NCBI GenBank assembly: GCA_003140115.1
Contig: PLIQ01000205.1
Location: 1,835 to 22,527 of the forward strand
Length of the DNA stretch: 20,693 nt
Direction: 5' to 3'
DNA from: Actinomycetota bacterium
Lineage (GTDB): Bacteria; Actinomycetota; Actinomycetes; Streptosporangiales; Streptosporangiaceae
Part shown: positions 7,499-15,864 of the stretch, piece by piece
Position numbering within the stretch: the stretch's first letter is position 1
How the letters are laid out: each line of letters opens with the position of its first letter
Translations under genes and position numbers: made by a program
Notes under the pieces: generated by a model
Told to the model about the DNA's origin: nothing
Seen by the model: the letters and a program-made list of their open reading frames with translations, nothing else
Database searches by the model: none

Positions 7499-9460
7499 TC
7501 AGGACGTGAGCACAGCGGGCACGGCGGAGGCCATGACGTCGGGCGCCCGATCCCAGGCCCGGTGCATGCCGACCGCCGCGGCGAGCTGGTCGGTGAAGGA
7601 CTTCCCGGCCGTGTCGCCCGTCACTACTCCCGGGGCGTCGGCGTCGAACTCGACGGAGCGCGTGGTCAGGAGCGTCCGGTCGACTGTCTCCTGGCGGGCA
7701 CCGCTGCTCAGGACACCGCCAACGGGAGCGATGACCAGGGCCGTCGCGCCGAGTTTGGCGGCGGCCTTCCGGATATTGCTGATCCCGGCAAGGTCGGCGT
7801 CGGCGTCGGCGATGATGCCGATCTTGCGGCCGGCGATCGGACCGGGCTCGGTCACGACCTGGGAGAGGGCGGGGGACACACCTGCGTCGGCGGCCGGGCT
7901 GCCGCTGGGAGCGGGCAGGCCGAGGCCGGCGGCGACCCGAGCGCATAGGTCGGCGTCGACGTTGGCCAGGACCTGGAGCTCGCGCTCCTTGATGGCCTGC
8001 TCGTAGCACTTGCCGAGCTCGAAGGTGAAGGCCTCGACGATGTGGGCCTGCTCCAAAGGGGTCAGGCTGTGGTAGAACATCGCCGGCTGCGTGAAATGGT
8101 CCTCGAACGAGACCGGCTTGGCCCGGACCACCGTGCCCTCGACAGGGCGAGGAGTCTGCACGTAACCGCCTTCATCGGCCGTGGCCACCAGGGGCTCGCC
8201 GCGGTTGATGCTATTGGGGCGGTAGGGGGCCAGGCCGGCCGGGATGGCGGTCTGGTGCATGCCGTCGCGCAGCATGTCGTTGACCGGGCAGTGCGCCCGG
8301 TTGACGGGGAGCTGGGTGAAGTTCGGGCCGCCGAGGCGAGTGAGCTGCGTGTCGAGGTAGGAGAACAGCCGTGCTTGCAGCAGCGGGTCATTGGTGACCT
8401 CGATGCCGGGCACGAGGTTCCCGGTGTGGAAGGCGACCTGCTCGGTCTCGGCGAAGTAGTTCGCTGGGTTCCGGTTCAGCGTCAGCTTCCCGATCAGCTG
8501 CACGGGGGCGAGCTCCTCCGGAACGAGCTTCGTGGGGTCGAGTAGGTCGATGCCCTCGAAGCTGTCGGTGCCGTCATCGGGCATGACCTGGATGCCCAGC
8601 TCGTATTCGAGGAACGCGCCCGCATCGATGCCGTCGGCCAGGTCCCGGCGGTGGAAGTCCGGGTCGACCCCGGCCGTGATCTGCGCTTCCTCCCACACCA
8701 GGGAGTGCACCCCAGCGGCGGGCTTCCAGTGGAACTTCACCAGGCTCGTTTCGCCCGCGTCGTTGACCAGGCGGAAGGTATGGACGCCGAAGCCCTCCAT
8801 CGTCCGGTAGGACCGCGGGATCCCCCGGTCGCTCATGTTCCACATGACGTGATGGGTCGCCTCGGTATGCAGGGAGGCGAAATCCCAGAAGGTGTCGTGC
8901 GCGGACTGGGCCTGCGGGATCTCCCGGTCGGGGTGCGGCTTGGCCGCGTGGATGACGTCGGGGAACTTGATCCCGTCCTGGATGAAGAACACCGGCATGT
9001 TGTTGCCGACCAGGTCGAAGGTTCCCTCGGGGGTGTAGAACTTCACCGCGAATCCGCGCGTGTCCCGGACCGTGTCCGCCGAGCCCCGCGAGCCAAGCAC
9101 CGTGGAGAACCGGACGAAAACCTCGGTCCGCAGCCCCTTGCTGGCTAGGAACCCCGCCTTGGTCACCGACCGACCGGTGCCGTATGACTCGAAGATGCCA
9201 TGCGCCGCTGCGCCGCGGGCGTGAACGACGCGCTCGGGGATCCGCTCGTGATCGAAGTGGGTGATCTTCTCCCGGAGGTGAAAGTCCTCTAGCAGAGTCG
9301 GCCCGCGCTCGCCGGCGTTCAGCGAATGATCAGTGTCGGGCAGCCGCAGGCCCTGCGACGTGGTGAGAAACTCGCCCGCCTGGTCCTGGCCGGCCTCGGA
9401 TGATCCGGCGTCCGTTGCGGGGGTGCGGGCGTTCTTGCCATTACGGCGTGATGAAGCCAT
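7499..9460 (-). CDS. katE: Large-subunit monofunctional catalase, HPII type
   Basis: A 653-residue clade 2 haem catalase that splits hydrogen peroxide into water and oxygen in the cytoplasm. Catalytic His80 is in [13 protein letters not shown], the distal Asn in [14 protein letters not shown] (about 153), and the proximal haem ligand Tyr368 in [15 protein letters not shown]. The last ~150 residues, from [13 protein letters not shown] on, form the DJ-1/PfpI-like domain that marks large-subunit catalases. The start is ATG 9460, with AGGAG five bases upstream; an in-frame GTG 15 bases earlier contains that ribosome binding site and so is unlikely. It is the first gene of a katE-tal pair and is divergent from a GAF-ANTAR regulator across about 290 bases. 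I see no confident promoter on this strand. Confidence 0.95.
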   Translation of the reverse strand: MASSRRNGKNARTPATDAGSSEAGQDQAGEFLTTSQGLRLPDTDHSLNAGERGPTLLEDFHLREKITHFDHERIPERVVHARGAAAHGIFESYGTGRSVTKAGFLASKGLRTEVFVRFSTVLGSRGSADTVRDTRGFAVKFYTPEGTFDLVGNNMPVFFIQDGIKFPDVIHAAKPHPDREIPQAQSAHDTFWDFASLHTEATHHVMWNMSDRGIPRSYRTMEGFGVHTFRLVNDAGETSLVKFHWKPAAGVHSLVWEEAQITAGVDPDFHRRDLADGIDAGAFLEYELGIQVMPDDGTDSFEGIDLLDPTKLVPEELAPVQLIGKLTLNRNPANYFAETEQVAFHTGNLVPGIEVTNDPLLQARLFSYLDTQLTRLGGPNFTQLPVNRAHCPVNDMLRDGMHQTAIPAGLAPYRPNSINRGEPLVATADEGGYVQTPRPVEGTVVRAKPVSFEDHFTQPAMFYHSLTPLEQAHIVEAFTFELGKCYEQAIKERELQVLANVDADLCARVAAGLGLPAPSGSPAADAGVSPALSQVVTEPGPIAGRKIGIIADADADLAGISNIRKAAAKLGATALVIAPVGGVLSSGARQETVDRTLLTTRSVEFDADAPGVVTGDTAGKSFTDQLAAAVGMHRAWDRAPDVMASAVPAVLTS

Positions 9461-9754
9461 CTTTTCTCCTGTCACGAAAGGGCAGGCGATGGCTTCACCT
9501 GGCCCTAAGCATACAGGCGAATCAGCGCCGGGCAGTCGTCCAGTGCCAGCCGGCCGGGTGCGGAGGTCGGATCCGGGACGTGTTTGCCCCCGCCCATAGC
9601 GGGGAGACGTGCTCCGAAATTCACGTCAGGCACCCTGGCCGCGTTGCGGCCGGCGTGGGCGGCGTGGCGCGCCGGGGGTCGCCCGCCAGTACTCGTGGCA
9701 CGACCATTGCCGAGAGGAGCAGCAACATTGAGCGGTAGCGATCAGGAGAACCTC

Positions 9755-10474
9755 ATGGAGGTCACCGGCCGCAGCGCGGAATCGCTCGAGATCCTGGCCC
9801 GTGCGCTCCACGTGAAGAACGCCGAGCTCGAGCCCACGCTTGAGGCCATCGCGTCCACGGCCGTGACGATGCTGAGTCCCGCGCGGTACGCCGGCCTGAC
9901 CATACTCTCGCGCGGCGAGCTCATCCCCCGGGCCACCACCGGCGAGCCGCCCCTGCTGCTGGACCGCCTCCAGCAGCGGCTCGGCGACGGCCCGTGCATC
10001 AGTGCCGCGAAGCACCAGGCCGTATTCCGGATCGAGGACACCCTCCAGGACCCGCGCTGGCCGGAGTTCAACGCGGAGGCGGCCCGGCTCAAGGTGCGCA
10101 GCATGCTCTGCGTGCCGCTCTGGATCGATGAGCGAGGCCTGGGAGCGCTCAGCCTGTACGCCGACCAGGCCGCGGCCTTCAGCGATCTTCACGAGCGGGT
10201 CACCGTCCTGCTGGCCACGTTCGCGGCGCTCGCCCTCGCTGATGCGCAGCGCGCTGAGCAGATGCACGACGCGCTCAGCAACCGGGACGTTATCGGGCAG
10301 GCCAAGGGCATCTTGATGCAACGGCACGGCATTGCCGCTGACGCTGCCTTCGGCGTCTTGTCACGAGTATCTCAGGCCGAGAACATGAAGCTTGCCGAGA
10401 TCGCCCGCCGCTTCGTGAGGACCGGCCAGCTGCCCAGCGTGTCGGGCCCAAAGACCGCTGGCGCGATGCGCTGA
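9755..10474 (+). CDS. GAF-ANTAR RNA-binding antiterminator
   Basis: A 239-residue regulator. An N-terminal GAF domain (about 25-165) includes the block RLGDGPCISAAK and the strand RSMLCVPLWIDERGLGALSL. The C-terminal ANTAR domain (about 170-225) has ALSNRDVIGQAKGILMQRHG, matching the ALxxRxxIxxAKGxLM signature. ANTAR proteins bind paired hexaloop hairpins in nascent RNA to prevent termination; the GAF domain would sense a small ligand or redox state. Two starts are possible: ATG 9755 with AGGAG six bases upstream, and in-frame TTG 9728 with AGGAG eight to nine bases upstream. I prefer the ATG. It is divergent from katE, so it may control, or share signals with, the peroxide genes. GTTT (9582), 15 bases, GGGGAG (9601) is a weak SigB-like candidate promoter. 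Confidence 0.88.
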   Translation: MEVTGRSAESLEILARALHVKNAELEPTLEAIASTAVTMLSPARYAGLTILSRGELIPRATTGEPPLLLDRLQQRLGDGPCISAAKHQAVFRIEDTLQDPRWPEFNAEAARLKVRSMLCVPLWIDERGLGALSLYADQAAAFSDLHERVTVLLATFAALALADAQRAEQMHDALSNRDVIGQAKGILMQRHGIAADAAFGVLSRVSQAENMKLAEIARRFVRTGQLPSVSGPKTAGAMR

Positions 10475-10549
10475 CGCTGGAGCACTCCGACAGGCGCGGG
10501 GATCAACTGCGGCGGACTGGATCGATCTGCGGCACTTTCGCGGCCAGCG

Positions 10550-11458
10550 TCAGGCTGGGCCGTGCCGCAGCCGGAGTCCGGCCTCTTCCTCCAGGAGGGC
10601 TACCGCCAGGAGTTCCCCGTCGACTGGCCCGAAGCGCTGCAGGGCCCGCTGGTAGGTTTGCTCGACGACCTGTGTCAGCGCAGACGGCACGCGGAGTTCG
10701 CGGGCGAGGTCCGCGATCGCCGTGAGCTCCTCACAGCACCGGTCCAGCCCGAAGGACGTGAGGTAGTCCCCGTCGAGCAGCGCGCCGAGGTCGTCCCGGA
10801 TGAACGCAGTGGATGCCGCACTGGTCGCCAGCGTCTGACGGAGCACGTCGAGGTCGATCCCGGCGCGGCGGGCGAGCAGCAGAGCCTCGCCGGTAGCTAC
10901 GGCCTGGCCGAACCACAGCAGGTTAACCAGCAGTTTGGCCGTGTACCCTGCGCCGTTGGCGCCGACGCGGATGATGCGCTTCGGGTCGGCGAGCGCTTCC
11001 AGCACCGGGCGGCACCGGTCCAAGACCGCCGCATCGCCGCCCACGAATACCTGCAGCGTCCCAGCCTGCGCGGCCGGAACGCCGCCGCCCACCGGGGCGT
11101 CAAGGACACCGACACCGCGGGCCCGCGCGGCATCGGCAAGGTCCCGCACAGCCGCGGGGCTGCTGCTGGTCATGTCAACCCACACGGCCGTGGAAGGCAT
11201 GGCGGCCAGTACGCCAGATCCTGCCATCACCTCGCGCACCTCACGAGAGCCGGGCAGCATCGTGATGAGGACATCGGCGCCTGCGGCTACCTCCGCGAGC
11301 GTGGCACGCCACTGGCCCCCGCATTGCAGGACCGCTCGTTCAAGCTCAGCACGTGCGTCACCCGCAGTCACCGTGTGCCCGGCCGCCACGAGGTTTGCGC
11401 ACATGGGCAATCCCATCCGCCCAACGCCAACGAACCCGATACGCGTCACCGTAGGCAC
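10550..11458 (-). CDS. NAD(P)-dependent beta-hydroxyacid dehydrogenase family oxidoreductase
   Basis: A 302-residue enzyme of the 3-hydroxyisobutyrate/6-phosphogluconate dehydrogenase-like family. The Rossmann motif is GFVGVGRMGLPMCANL (8-23), the substrate-binding loop DAPVGGGVPAAQAGTL (120-135), and the catalytic lysine is Lys175 in GAGYTAKLLVNLL, with Asn179 after it. Asp34 follows the second strand (TAGDARAE) in place of the Asn-Arg typical of NADP users, hinting at NAD, which is inference. The substrate cannot be told: hydroxyisobutyrate, glyoxylate, succinic semialdehyde or imines (imine reductases share the fold, but there the lysine is replaced). The start is GTG 11458 with AGGA ten bases upstream. 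It converges on the ANTAR gene, leaving 75 bases between stops. Confidence 0.87.
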   Translation of the reverse strand: MPTVTRIGFVGVGRMGLPMCANLVAAGHTVTAGDARAELERAVLQCGGQWRATLAEVAAGADVLITMLPGSREVREVMAGSGVLAAMPSTAVWVDMTSSSPAAVRDLADAARARGVGVLDAPVGGGVPAAQAGTLQVFVGGDAAVLDRCRPVLEALADPKRIIRVGANGAGYTAKLLVNLLWFGQAVATGEALLLARRAGIDLDVLRQTLATSAASTAFIRDDLGALLDGDYLTSFGLDRCCEELTAIADLARELRVPSALTQVVEQTYQRALQRFGPVDGELLAVALLEEEAGLRLRHGPA

Positions 11459-11557
11459 TCTAGCCGCATCCTGACTGGTAGCGGGCCGGTCAGCGGGAGC
11501 ATGGAGCTACGCACCGACTCGGTGACCGGGTCAGCCCGCGGGCGCCAATCGCTGTGC

Positions 11558-11833
11558 TTACGGCCGGTGTCCGTCCGGCCTTGCCTGCTCTTCCTTCCGG
11601 GCTGGGTCTCCGGGAAGGGCCAGCCCCACGCCGCCTCCCATCTCCCGTGCCGGTGCGGCTCCTGGGTTCTTGGGAGCCTGGTCCCCGACTGGGACTCCGG
11701 GCAGCTTGGCGCCTTGCTCCACGTCGAATGCCAGCCCCGAAGGCCGCTCCGTCTCGCGGGACGGGGTGACAGGTACCGGGTTGAGGATCTTATCGGGTGT
11801 CGGCTCGATGCTTGCCTGGTCCTGATCGGCCAT
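11558..11833 (-). CDS. Small proline-rich hypothetical protein
   Basis: A 91-residue hydrophilic protein, rich in Pro, Gly, Ala and charged residues and with no cysteine, predicted to be largely disordered. The ATG has a good ribosome binding site (CGGAG, five bases before the start). Visible stretches include PTPDKILNPVPVTPSRETER, SGLAFDVEQGAKLPGVPVGD and GGGVGLALPGDPARKEEQ. No signal peptide or membrane segment is seen, and I do not recognise a family. It lies downstream of the SAP-like gene on the same strand with a 136-base gap, so it could be the last gene of a loose stress operon or have its own promoter. A real gene is supported by the ribosome binding site and codon use, not by homology. 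Confidence 0.55.
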   Translation of the reverse strand: MADQDQASIEPTPDKILNPVPVTPSRETERPSGLAFDVEQGAKLPGVPVGDQAPKNPGAAPAREMGGGVGLALPGDPARKEEQARPDGHRP

Positions 11834-11969
11834 TGTGTCTCCGTCCGTTCGTGAGCTCACCGCCCGCCCGCTGGGCGCGGCGCCTACCTGGTCAACACCC
11901 AGACCGGGGTGGAGCCGACCCGGAGCAGCAACTGCTGCCGGTGCCGGCATCCTCGGGATCTGGAGGGCA

Positions 11970-12524
11970 TTACTTACTGTCTGCTTCGACGAGGCGTTCG
12001 ATAAGCTCGTCGACACTGCCCGTCTTGGGTAGCTCACGTTTGGCCAGCTGGTCGCTAAGCTCGGCCTTAGTCCGGCCTTCGTAGCGTTCGCGAGCCCTCT
12101 TGTGAGCCCGTCTGGCCTGCTCGCGGTCGGCCTGCCGGGCCTGACGCGCCAGCGCCTTCTCGGCTTGCTCAGCCCTCCCGGCCTGCTCCAGTGCTACCTG
12201 CTGGGCCTTCTCAGCCTGTTCGCGCAGGACGTTGTCGGCCGCCTCGGCATTTTCGCGTACTAGGTCACCTGCCGACTCGGCCTTCTCGCGGACCACGCCG
12301 GACAGCGTGCCCACCGCCTCCGCGCACCTGACGGCTAGGTGGCGGTTGATGTCTACCGTCCGCTGCACGAGCTCGAAGTAGCGTTCGACTGCCCGGACCA
12401 GATCGACCCGCGGAGCGGCGGGAACCAGGTCCGTCGCCGCCCGCGCGCCCCGCGTCCACAAGTCGGCGGTCTTTTCCGCAGCATTGCGTGCGCGGCCCCC
12501 TGCGGCCCTGTAGTGCCTGGTCAT
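11970..12524 (-). CDS. Phasin-like coiled-coil protein with C-terminal SAP-like motif
   Basis: A 184-residue, highly charged and mostly helical protein. Residues 35-75 (VDLVRAVERYFELVQRTVDI and on) resemble the amphipathic helices of phasins and other surfactant-like proteins. Residues 78-150 are an Ala/Glu/Arg-rich coiled coil. Residues 151-182 (TKAELSDQLAKRELPKTGS, then VDELIERLVEA) fit a SAP/LEM-type helix-extended loop-helix, a DNA-binding fold in many bacterial proteins. A nucleoid- or granule-associated role is inferred; no enzyme motif is present. Two ATGs lie together (12530 and 12524). GGAGG abuts the first and is six bases before the second, so 12524 is chosen. The neighbouring hemerythrin-like gene on the same strand suggests a stress setting. 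Confidence 0.65.
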   Translation of the reverse strand: MTRHYRAAGGRARNAAEKTADLWTRGARAATDLVPAAPRVDLVRAVERYFELVQRTVDINRHLAVRCAEAVGTLSGVVREKAESAGDLVRENAEAADNVLREQAEKAQQVALEQAGRAEQAEKALARQARQADREQARRAHKRARERYEGRTKAELSDQLAKRELPKTGSVDELIERLVEADSK

Positions 12525-12640
12525 ATGCATCCTCCATGATGCCCGAATACAGATATGCAACCGCGGCCGGTCGGACGCAGACCGCTGATGGCTCGTGTCG
12601 CGTCCCGTCCGCCGTCTGCGGCGGGTCGACGTACTGCTGG

Positions 12641-13141
12641 TCAGGCGATGACAGCGTCGATGGTCTTTTTCAGCGCACTGGGCTGGGCAGGCGACCTGGG
12701 CGCTTTCTTCCGGGCCTGCTCGAGTTTGGCCCCGATTTCCTGAAGCTGGTTGCGGCTGAGGCCGGCCCGCACTTTGGGGAACCAGTCCTGCTCTTCCTCG
12801 TCGATATGATGCGTAACGTTCTCGATCAGCACCGTAGCCTTGGCGTCGAAGCGCTCGGCCCCGGCTGGCATGCCGGCTAGCTCCATACACAGGACGTCGG
12901 CCACATGATGTTCTTCGTAGGACTCCAGCACGTCGTCCTTGAGGTCGGGGAGCAACGCGCAGACCTCGGGATACATCACCTCATTCTCGATATAGGTGTG
13001 TACCGTGAGCAGCGTGATAATCTGCCCGACGATCGTTTCTTTCTTCTTGACCGCCTTGCCCCCGGCAGCTTGGAATTTGCGGAATAGGCTGCGGATTTCC
13101 TTGTGATCGGCCTTCAGTACCACGATTGCATCTGATGACAT
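12641..13141 (-). CDS. Hemerythrin HHE-domain protein
   Basis: A 166-residue four-helix-bundle protein of the HHE cation-binding family. The candidate di-iron ligands are His13 (KADHKEIR), His48 and Glu52 (TVHTYIENE), His78/79 (EEHHVADV), and His111/112 with Glu115/116 (VTHHIDEEE). This spacing matches hemerythrin-like proteins that bind O2, NO or peroxide, or handle iron; members in actinobacteria are often stress-induced. The C-terminal 40 residues are a basic, proline-containing tail (ARKKAPRSPAQPSALKKT). The start is ATG 13141 with AGGAG four to five bases upstream. A SigB/SigF-type promoter at 13174-13198 would give a leader of about 25 bases. No signal peptide is present, so it is cytoplasmic. 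Confidence 0.88.
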   Translation of the reverse strand: MSSDAIVVLKADHKEIRSLFRKFQAAGGKAVKKKETIVGQIITLLTVHTYIENEVMYPEVCALLPDLKDDVLESYEEHHVADVLCMELAGMPAGAERFDAKATVLIENVTHHIDEEEQDWFPKVRAGLSRNQLQEIGAKLEQARKKAPRSPAQPSALKKTIDAVIA

Positions 13142-13173
13142 ACTGCTCCTCTCGGCGTGCTGGACCTGCGTGG

Positions 13174-13198
13174 CTACCCGGCAGGCCTGCCCGCAAAC
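13174..13198 (-). promoter_or_regulatory. SigB/SigF-type general stress promoter
   Basis: On the minus strand GTTT (13195-13198), a 15-base spacer, then GGGTAG (13174-13179). This fits the actinobacterial SigB/SigF consensus GTTT-N15-17-GGGTAT with one mismatch. It points at the hemerythrin-like gene, 33 bases from its ATG. Confidence 0.6.
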
Positions 13199-13344
13199 GC
13201 ATCTGCGGATAAATGCCGAGGGACTGCCATCAGCGGCTGGCCCCGAGGAAGACGACAATCTGCCAGAGTGGCACCTATCGACATCTAAAAGGTCGTGTCA
13301 ACGGCTACTCACGAAATCGGTCAGAGGCGGTGCTGGACGCCCGT

Positions 13345-13380
13345 AGGGCGTGGCCGACGCGGGAACGCCGGCCACGCCCT
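13345..13380. terminator. Hairpin terminator candidate after the broken hydrolase
   Basis: A perfect 11-bp inverted repeat, AGGGCGTGGCC and GGCCACGCCCT, with a 14-base loop. It begins 28 bases after the minus-strand hydrolase stop and could terminate that transcript. There is no U-tract, as is common in actinobacteria. Confidence 0.6.
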
Positions 13381-13407
13381 GGGTTTACCGGGTGCGAGAC
13401 GAGCGGG

Positions 13408-13898
13408 TTACTGACGAGTGCTTACGGCGGTGGCGGCCTGCTTGATGAGGTCCGCGACTGCGGCCGGCTGGGAGACGTAGATGGAGTGGCTGCCCGCCAC
13501 CTCCACGACGTCCGACCCGGCCCGCCGGGACATGGTGCGCTGGGCTGCGGCTGCGGCCCGTCGGCTGGGGATCCGCCGATGAGCGAGTTGACCGACTCGT
13601 CCTTGTCCGGCGCGAACGCGCAGACGTAGACCAGGGCCGCCACGTTCGGGTGGGTGCCGGCTTCGCTGATGACCGCGCCGCCGTAGGAGTGGCCGACGAG
13701 CACGACCGGGCCGTCTTGCGCGTCGATGATCAGCCGCGTGGCGGCGGCATCGCCCGGCAGCGACAGGGTGGGGTTCTGTACCACAGCGACGTGGTAGCCG
13801 TCCTGGGTGAGCAGGTCGTAGAGAGGGCGCCAGCCGGACCCATGGACGAATCCGCCGTGGACCAGCACGATGGTCGCGGGCGCTGAGCCTGTGCTCAT
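13408..13898 (-). pseudogene. Alpha/beta hydrolase with internal deletion and frameshift
   Basis: The start is ATG 13898 with AAGGAG seven bases upstream. The first ~115 residues are a normal alpha/beta hydrolase: oxyanion loop VLVHGGFVHGSGW (His14-Gly16), nucleophile elbow LVGHSYGGAVISEA (Ser71), and VYVCAFAPDKDESVNSLIGG. Then the frame changes near 13545-13560. In the other frame the C-terminal end of the same family follows, QRTMSRRAGSDVVEVAGSHS, with the catalytic His in GSHS, and stops at 13408. Intact relatives are roughly 230 residues or more; here the cap region and the acidic member of the triad, about 70 residues, are missing between the two parts. A deletion that was not a multiple of three explains both defects. 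The protein should be inactive. Confidence 0.75.
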
Positions 13899-13917
13899 GG
13901 TGTTCTCCTTCTGTAGC

Positions 13918-13935
13918 TTGCTTCAAGCCAAGCAA
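13918..13935. promoter_or_regulatory. Palindromic operator candidate between divergent hydrolase genes
   Basis: TTGCTT, six bases, AAGCAA: a perfect 6-bp inverted repeat. A second, overlapping palindrome (GCTTG-CTT-CAAGC) shares its left half. It lies in the 79-base gap between two divergent starts, where a repressor could control both. The regulator is not evident in the window. Confidence 0.4.
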
Positions 13936-13977
13936 CAGCGCCACGTGGTGACCATGCACAGCAGAAAGAGGAGACCG

Positions 13978-14127
13978 ATGGGAACCCCGTCTACTAGCAC
14001 TGTCGTACTCATCCACGGGCTGTGGATGACCCCGCTCGCCTGGGAACACTGGGTGGAGCGCTACGAGGCGCGCGGCTTTACGGTGCTGACCCGGGTAGCC
14101 CGGCCGGTCGCGGGCGAGCTTGGCTAA
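13978..14127 (+). pseudogene. Truncated alpha/beta hydrolase (N-terminal 49 residues)
   Basis: A strong ribosome binding site (AGAGGAG, four bases before ATG) leads into TSTVVLIHGLWMTPLAWEHW followed by VERYEARGFTVLTR. This is the first strand, oxyanion loop (HGLWM) and first helix of an alpha/beta hydrolase. The frame then diverges and stops at residue 49. There is no nucleophile elbow or later triad residue, and I see no continuation in other frames before the hairpin at 14143. This paralogue-like fragment is divergent from another broken hydrolase, so both halves of a once functional divergent pair are damaged. Confidence 0.65.
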
Positions 14128-14142
14128 CCAGCGCCGACGGCT

Positions 14143-14171
14143 AGCGGCCGGCCGTCCCGCGGCCGGCCGCT
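14143..14171. terminator. Strong hairpin between convergent genes
   Basis: A perfect 12-bp inverted repeat AGCGGCCGGCCG / CGGCCGGCCGCT with a five-base loop, followed by GCTTTCC. It lies between the end of the truncated hydrolase (plus) and the end of the FAD monooxygenase (minus), where a bidirectional terminator is expected. Confidence 0.65.
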
Positions 14172-14229
14172 GCTTTCCAGCGGTTATGACCTGCGATCAG
14201 GAGCCGCAAATCGCCGTGGGCCAGTCCGT

Positions 14230-15600
14230 CTAAGCCGGAGTTCCTGACGTCGGGCTGGGCGCGTCAGCTGGCCGGGCGGGTCGGCGCAGGGTGCCGCGCA
14301 GCACGCGCAGCATGCGGTCCGGGCGCAGGAGCCCTTCTGGCCGGTCCTTGAGGCCGATGACCCTGATCATCGCCAGCGCGAGTTCGCCGTCGCTGGCCGC
14401 GGCCGCGTGCAGCCGTGGCAGGTAGGCGTTGACGAACCGCACTTTCGCCGGCCGCGGGCCGGGTACCTGGGGGAAGGCCAGGTCAGCGCCCACGGCGATG
14501 TCCCAGGGGATATCGATGACCGCGGCGATGTCCTTGAAGAAGCGCGACGCAGGGCGGGCGGTGCCCGCGCCGATGTGCCGGTGCAGCGCCAGCGCCTGCA
14601 TCGCGGCCACGGTCATGCCCTGCCCGTAGACCGGGTTGAACGAGCACACGGCGTCGCCGATCACCAGCAGCCCGGCGGGGAACTCGGGTAGCCGCTCATA
14701 GCGGTTCCTCGTGCTGACCGGGAACCGGAACGGCACGGGCTCATCGAGCGGCTCGGCGCCGTCGATCGCCGCGGCGATGGCGCCGGTCGGCAGGCCCGAT
14801 GCGAAGTCCGCGAAGCCTGCGGGGTCGGTCGGCGGGTAGTCCCCGCAGATCCCGCCGAGAGTTAGGATGTGCCGGCCGCCCTCCACCGCGGCCAGCCCAC
14901 CGAAACGCGGGCTGGCCAGCGTGCCAGCGGTCAAGATCAGCCGGTCGCCGTTCATCGCGCCCGGCCGGAGGCGGTACGTCCTGGTCGCATAGCCCAGGCC
15001 GATCTCCACCCGGTCTTGCGCCGGGGCCTGGTAGCCCAGCTCGCTGAGCCACCGGGGGGCGCGGGAGCCACGGCCGCTGGCGTCCACCACCAGATCGGCA
15101 TCGATCTCTTCGGGCTTGCCCTCGGCGTCGCTCACCCGCACGCCGGTGACCCCCCGTCCTTCCCGCGCGGCCAGCAGGCCGGCCGCGGAGTGGCCATCGA
15201 GCACGCGGACATTAGGCAGTCCGAAGACGCGCTCGCGCACGTGGCCCTCCAGGAACGGCCGGCTCGCGAGCAGCGCGGGCAGGCCGGCGTGGCGCTGCTT
15301 TAGCTGATGGCCGGACAGTACCCACTGCGCGTCGGCCAGCACATCACAGCACACCGCCCCGGCAGTGGTCACTTCGGCGGTGAAGCCGGGGAACAGCCCG
15401 TCGAGTATCTCTCTGCCCCTGGGGTGCAGGCCATGCAGATGACGGCCATGCGGCACCCCCTTGCGCTGCTGCCCGGCTGGTGGCAGCGCATCCCGCTCGA
15501 CCACCGTTACCTGCTTGTAGACCTCGGCCAGGACCCGCCCGGTCAGCAGCCCGGCCAGGCTCGCGCCGAGAACGATCGCGTGATCAGAGGTCTCGCGCAT
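14230..15600 (-). CDS. FAD-dependent monooxygenase/oxidoreductase
   Basis: A 456-residue flavoprotein. The N-terminal dinucleotide-binding fold is VLGASLAGLLTGRVLAE (10-26), a GxSxxG variant of the usual GxGxxG, with acidic Glu35 at the end of the second strand. The middle strand DLVVDASGRGSRAPRWL (169-185) corresponds to the DG motif of class A flavin monooxygenases. The ribityl-binding GD motif is VIGDAVCSFNPVYGQGM (313-329, Asp316). Such enzymes hydroxylate or epoxidise aromatic or polyketide-like substrates with NAD(P)H and O2; this subgroup, with a long C-terminal part, is often uncharacterised. The start is ATG 15600 with GGGAG about nine bases upstream. It is divergent from the DivIVA-like gene over 264 bases in which I saw no clear promoter. 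It stands alone. Confidence 0.82.
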   Translation of the reverse strand: MRETSDHAIVLGASLAGLLTGRVLAEVYKQVTVVERDALPPAGQQRKGVPHGRHLHGLHPRGREILDGLFPGFTAEVTTAGAVCCDVLADAQWVLSGHQLKQRHAGLPALLASRPFLEGHVRERVFGLPNVRVLDGHSAAGLLAAREGRGVTGVRVSDAEGKPEEIDADLVVDASGRGSRAPRWLSELGYQAPAQDRVEIGLGYATRTYRLRPGAMNGDRLILTAGTLASPRFGGLAAVEGGRHILTLGGICGDYPPTDPAGFADFASGLPTGAIAAAIDGAEPLDEPVPFRFPVSTRNRYERLPEFPAGLLVIGDAVCSFNPVYGQGMTVAAMQALALHRHIGAGTARPASRFFKDIAAVIDIPWDIAVGADLAFPQVPGPRPAKVRFVNAYLPRLHAAAASDGELALAMIRVIGLKDRPEGLLRPDRMLRVLRGTLRRPARPADAPSPTSGTPA

Positions 15601-15864
15601 CCCAGATCACTCCCAGCCGGTATGCTCCGTGCGGCGCCCGCCTATTTGAGGGCGTATCCAATCTGTCCAGCTTCGAACCCTCTGCGCAACTCGGTGCATG
15701 CTGCTCTGACAATCGCATGAAGACCCGCCGACGTCCCAAATGAGAGTAGTGTGCGTGTCACTGGGCGGGAGCCTGAGGTCCGCGGTGCGAAAGACACGCC
15801 CGATCCACTCGCCGCAAACTCGTGATTACCCCGTCCTCGTCACGTCTAGCGAGGATCAGGCCAT

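Noticed and set aside
7476..8009. N-terminal extension of transaldolase
   Set aside because: It overlaps the catalase DJ-1-like domain in another frame and is Arg/Pro-rich; ATG 7475 with GGAGG is the obvious start.
9461..9475. Catalase start at GTG 9475
   Set aside because: The codons contain the AGGAG that serves ATG 9460.
10472..10552. 9-bp inverted repeat TGACGCTGG/CCAGCGTCA covering both convergent stop codons
   Set aside because: The loop is 63 bases; it is probably chance, although the coincidence with both stops was noted.
15601..15864. Small plus-strand frames in the FAD monooxygenase/DivIVA gap
   Set aside because: No ribosome binding site, no motif, and they overlap the divergent promoter region.
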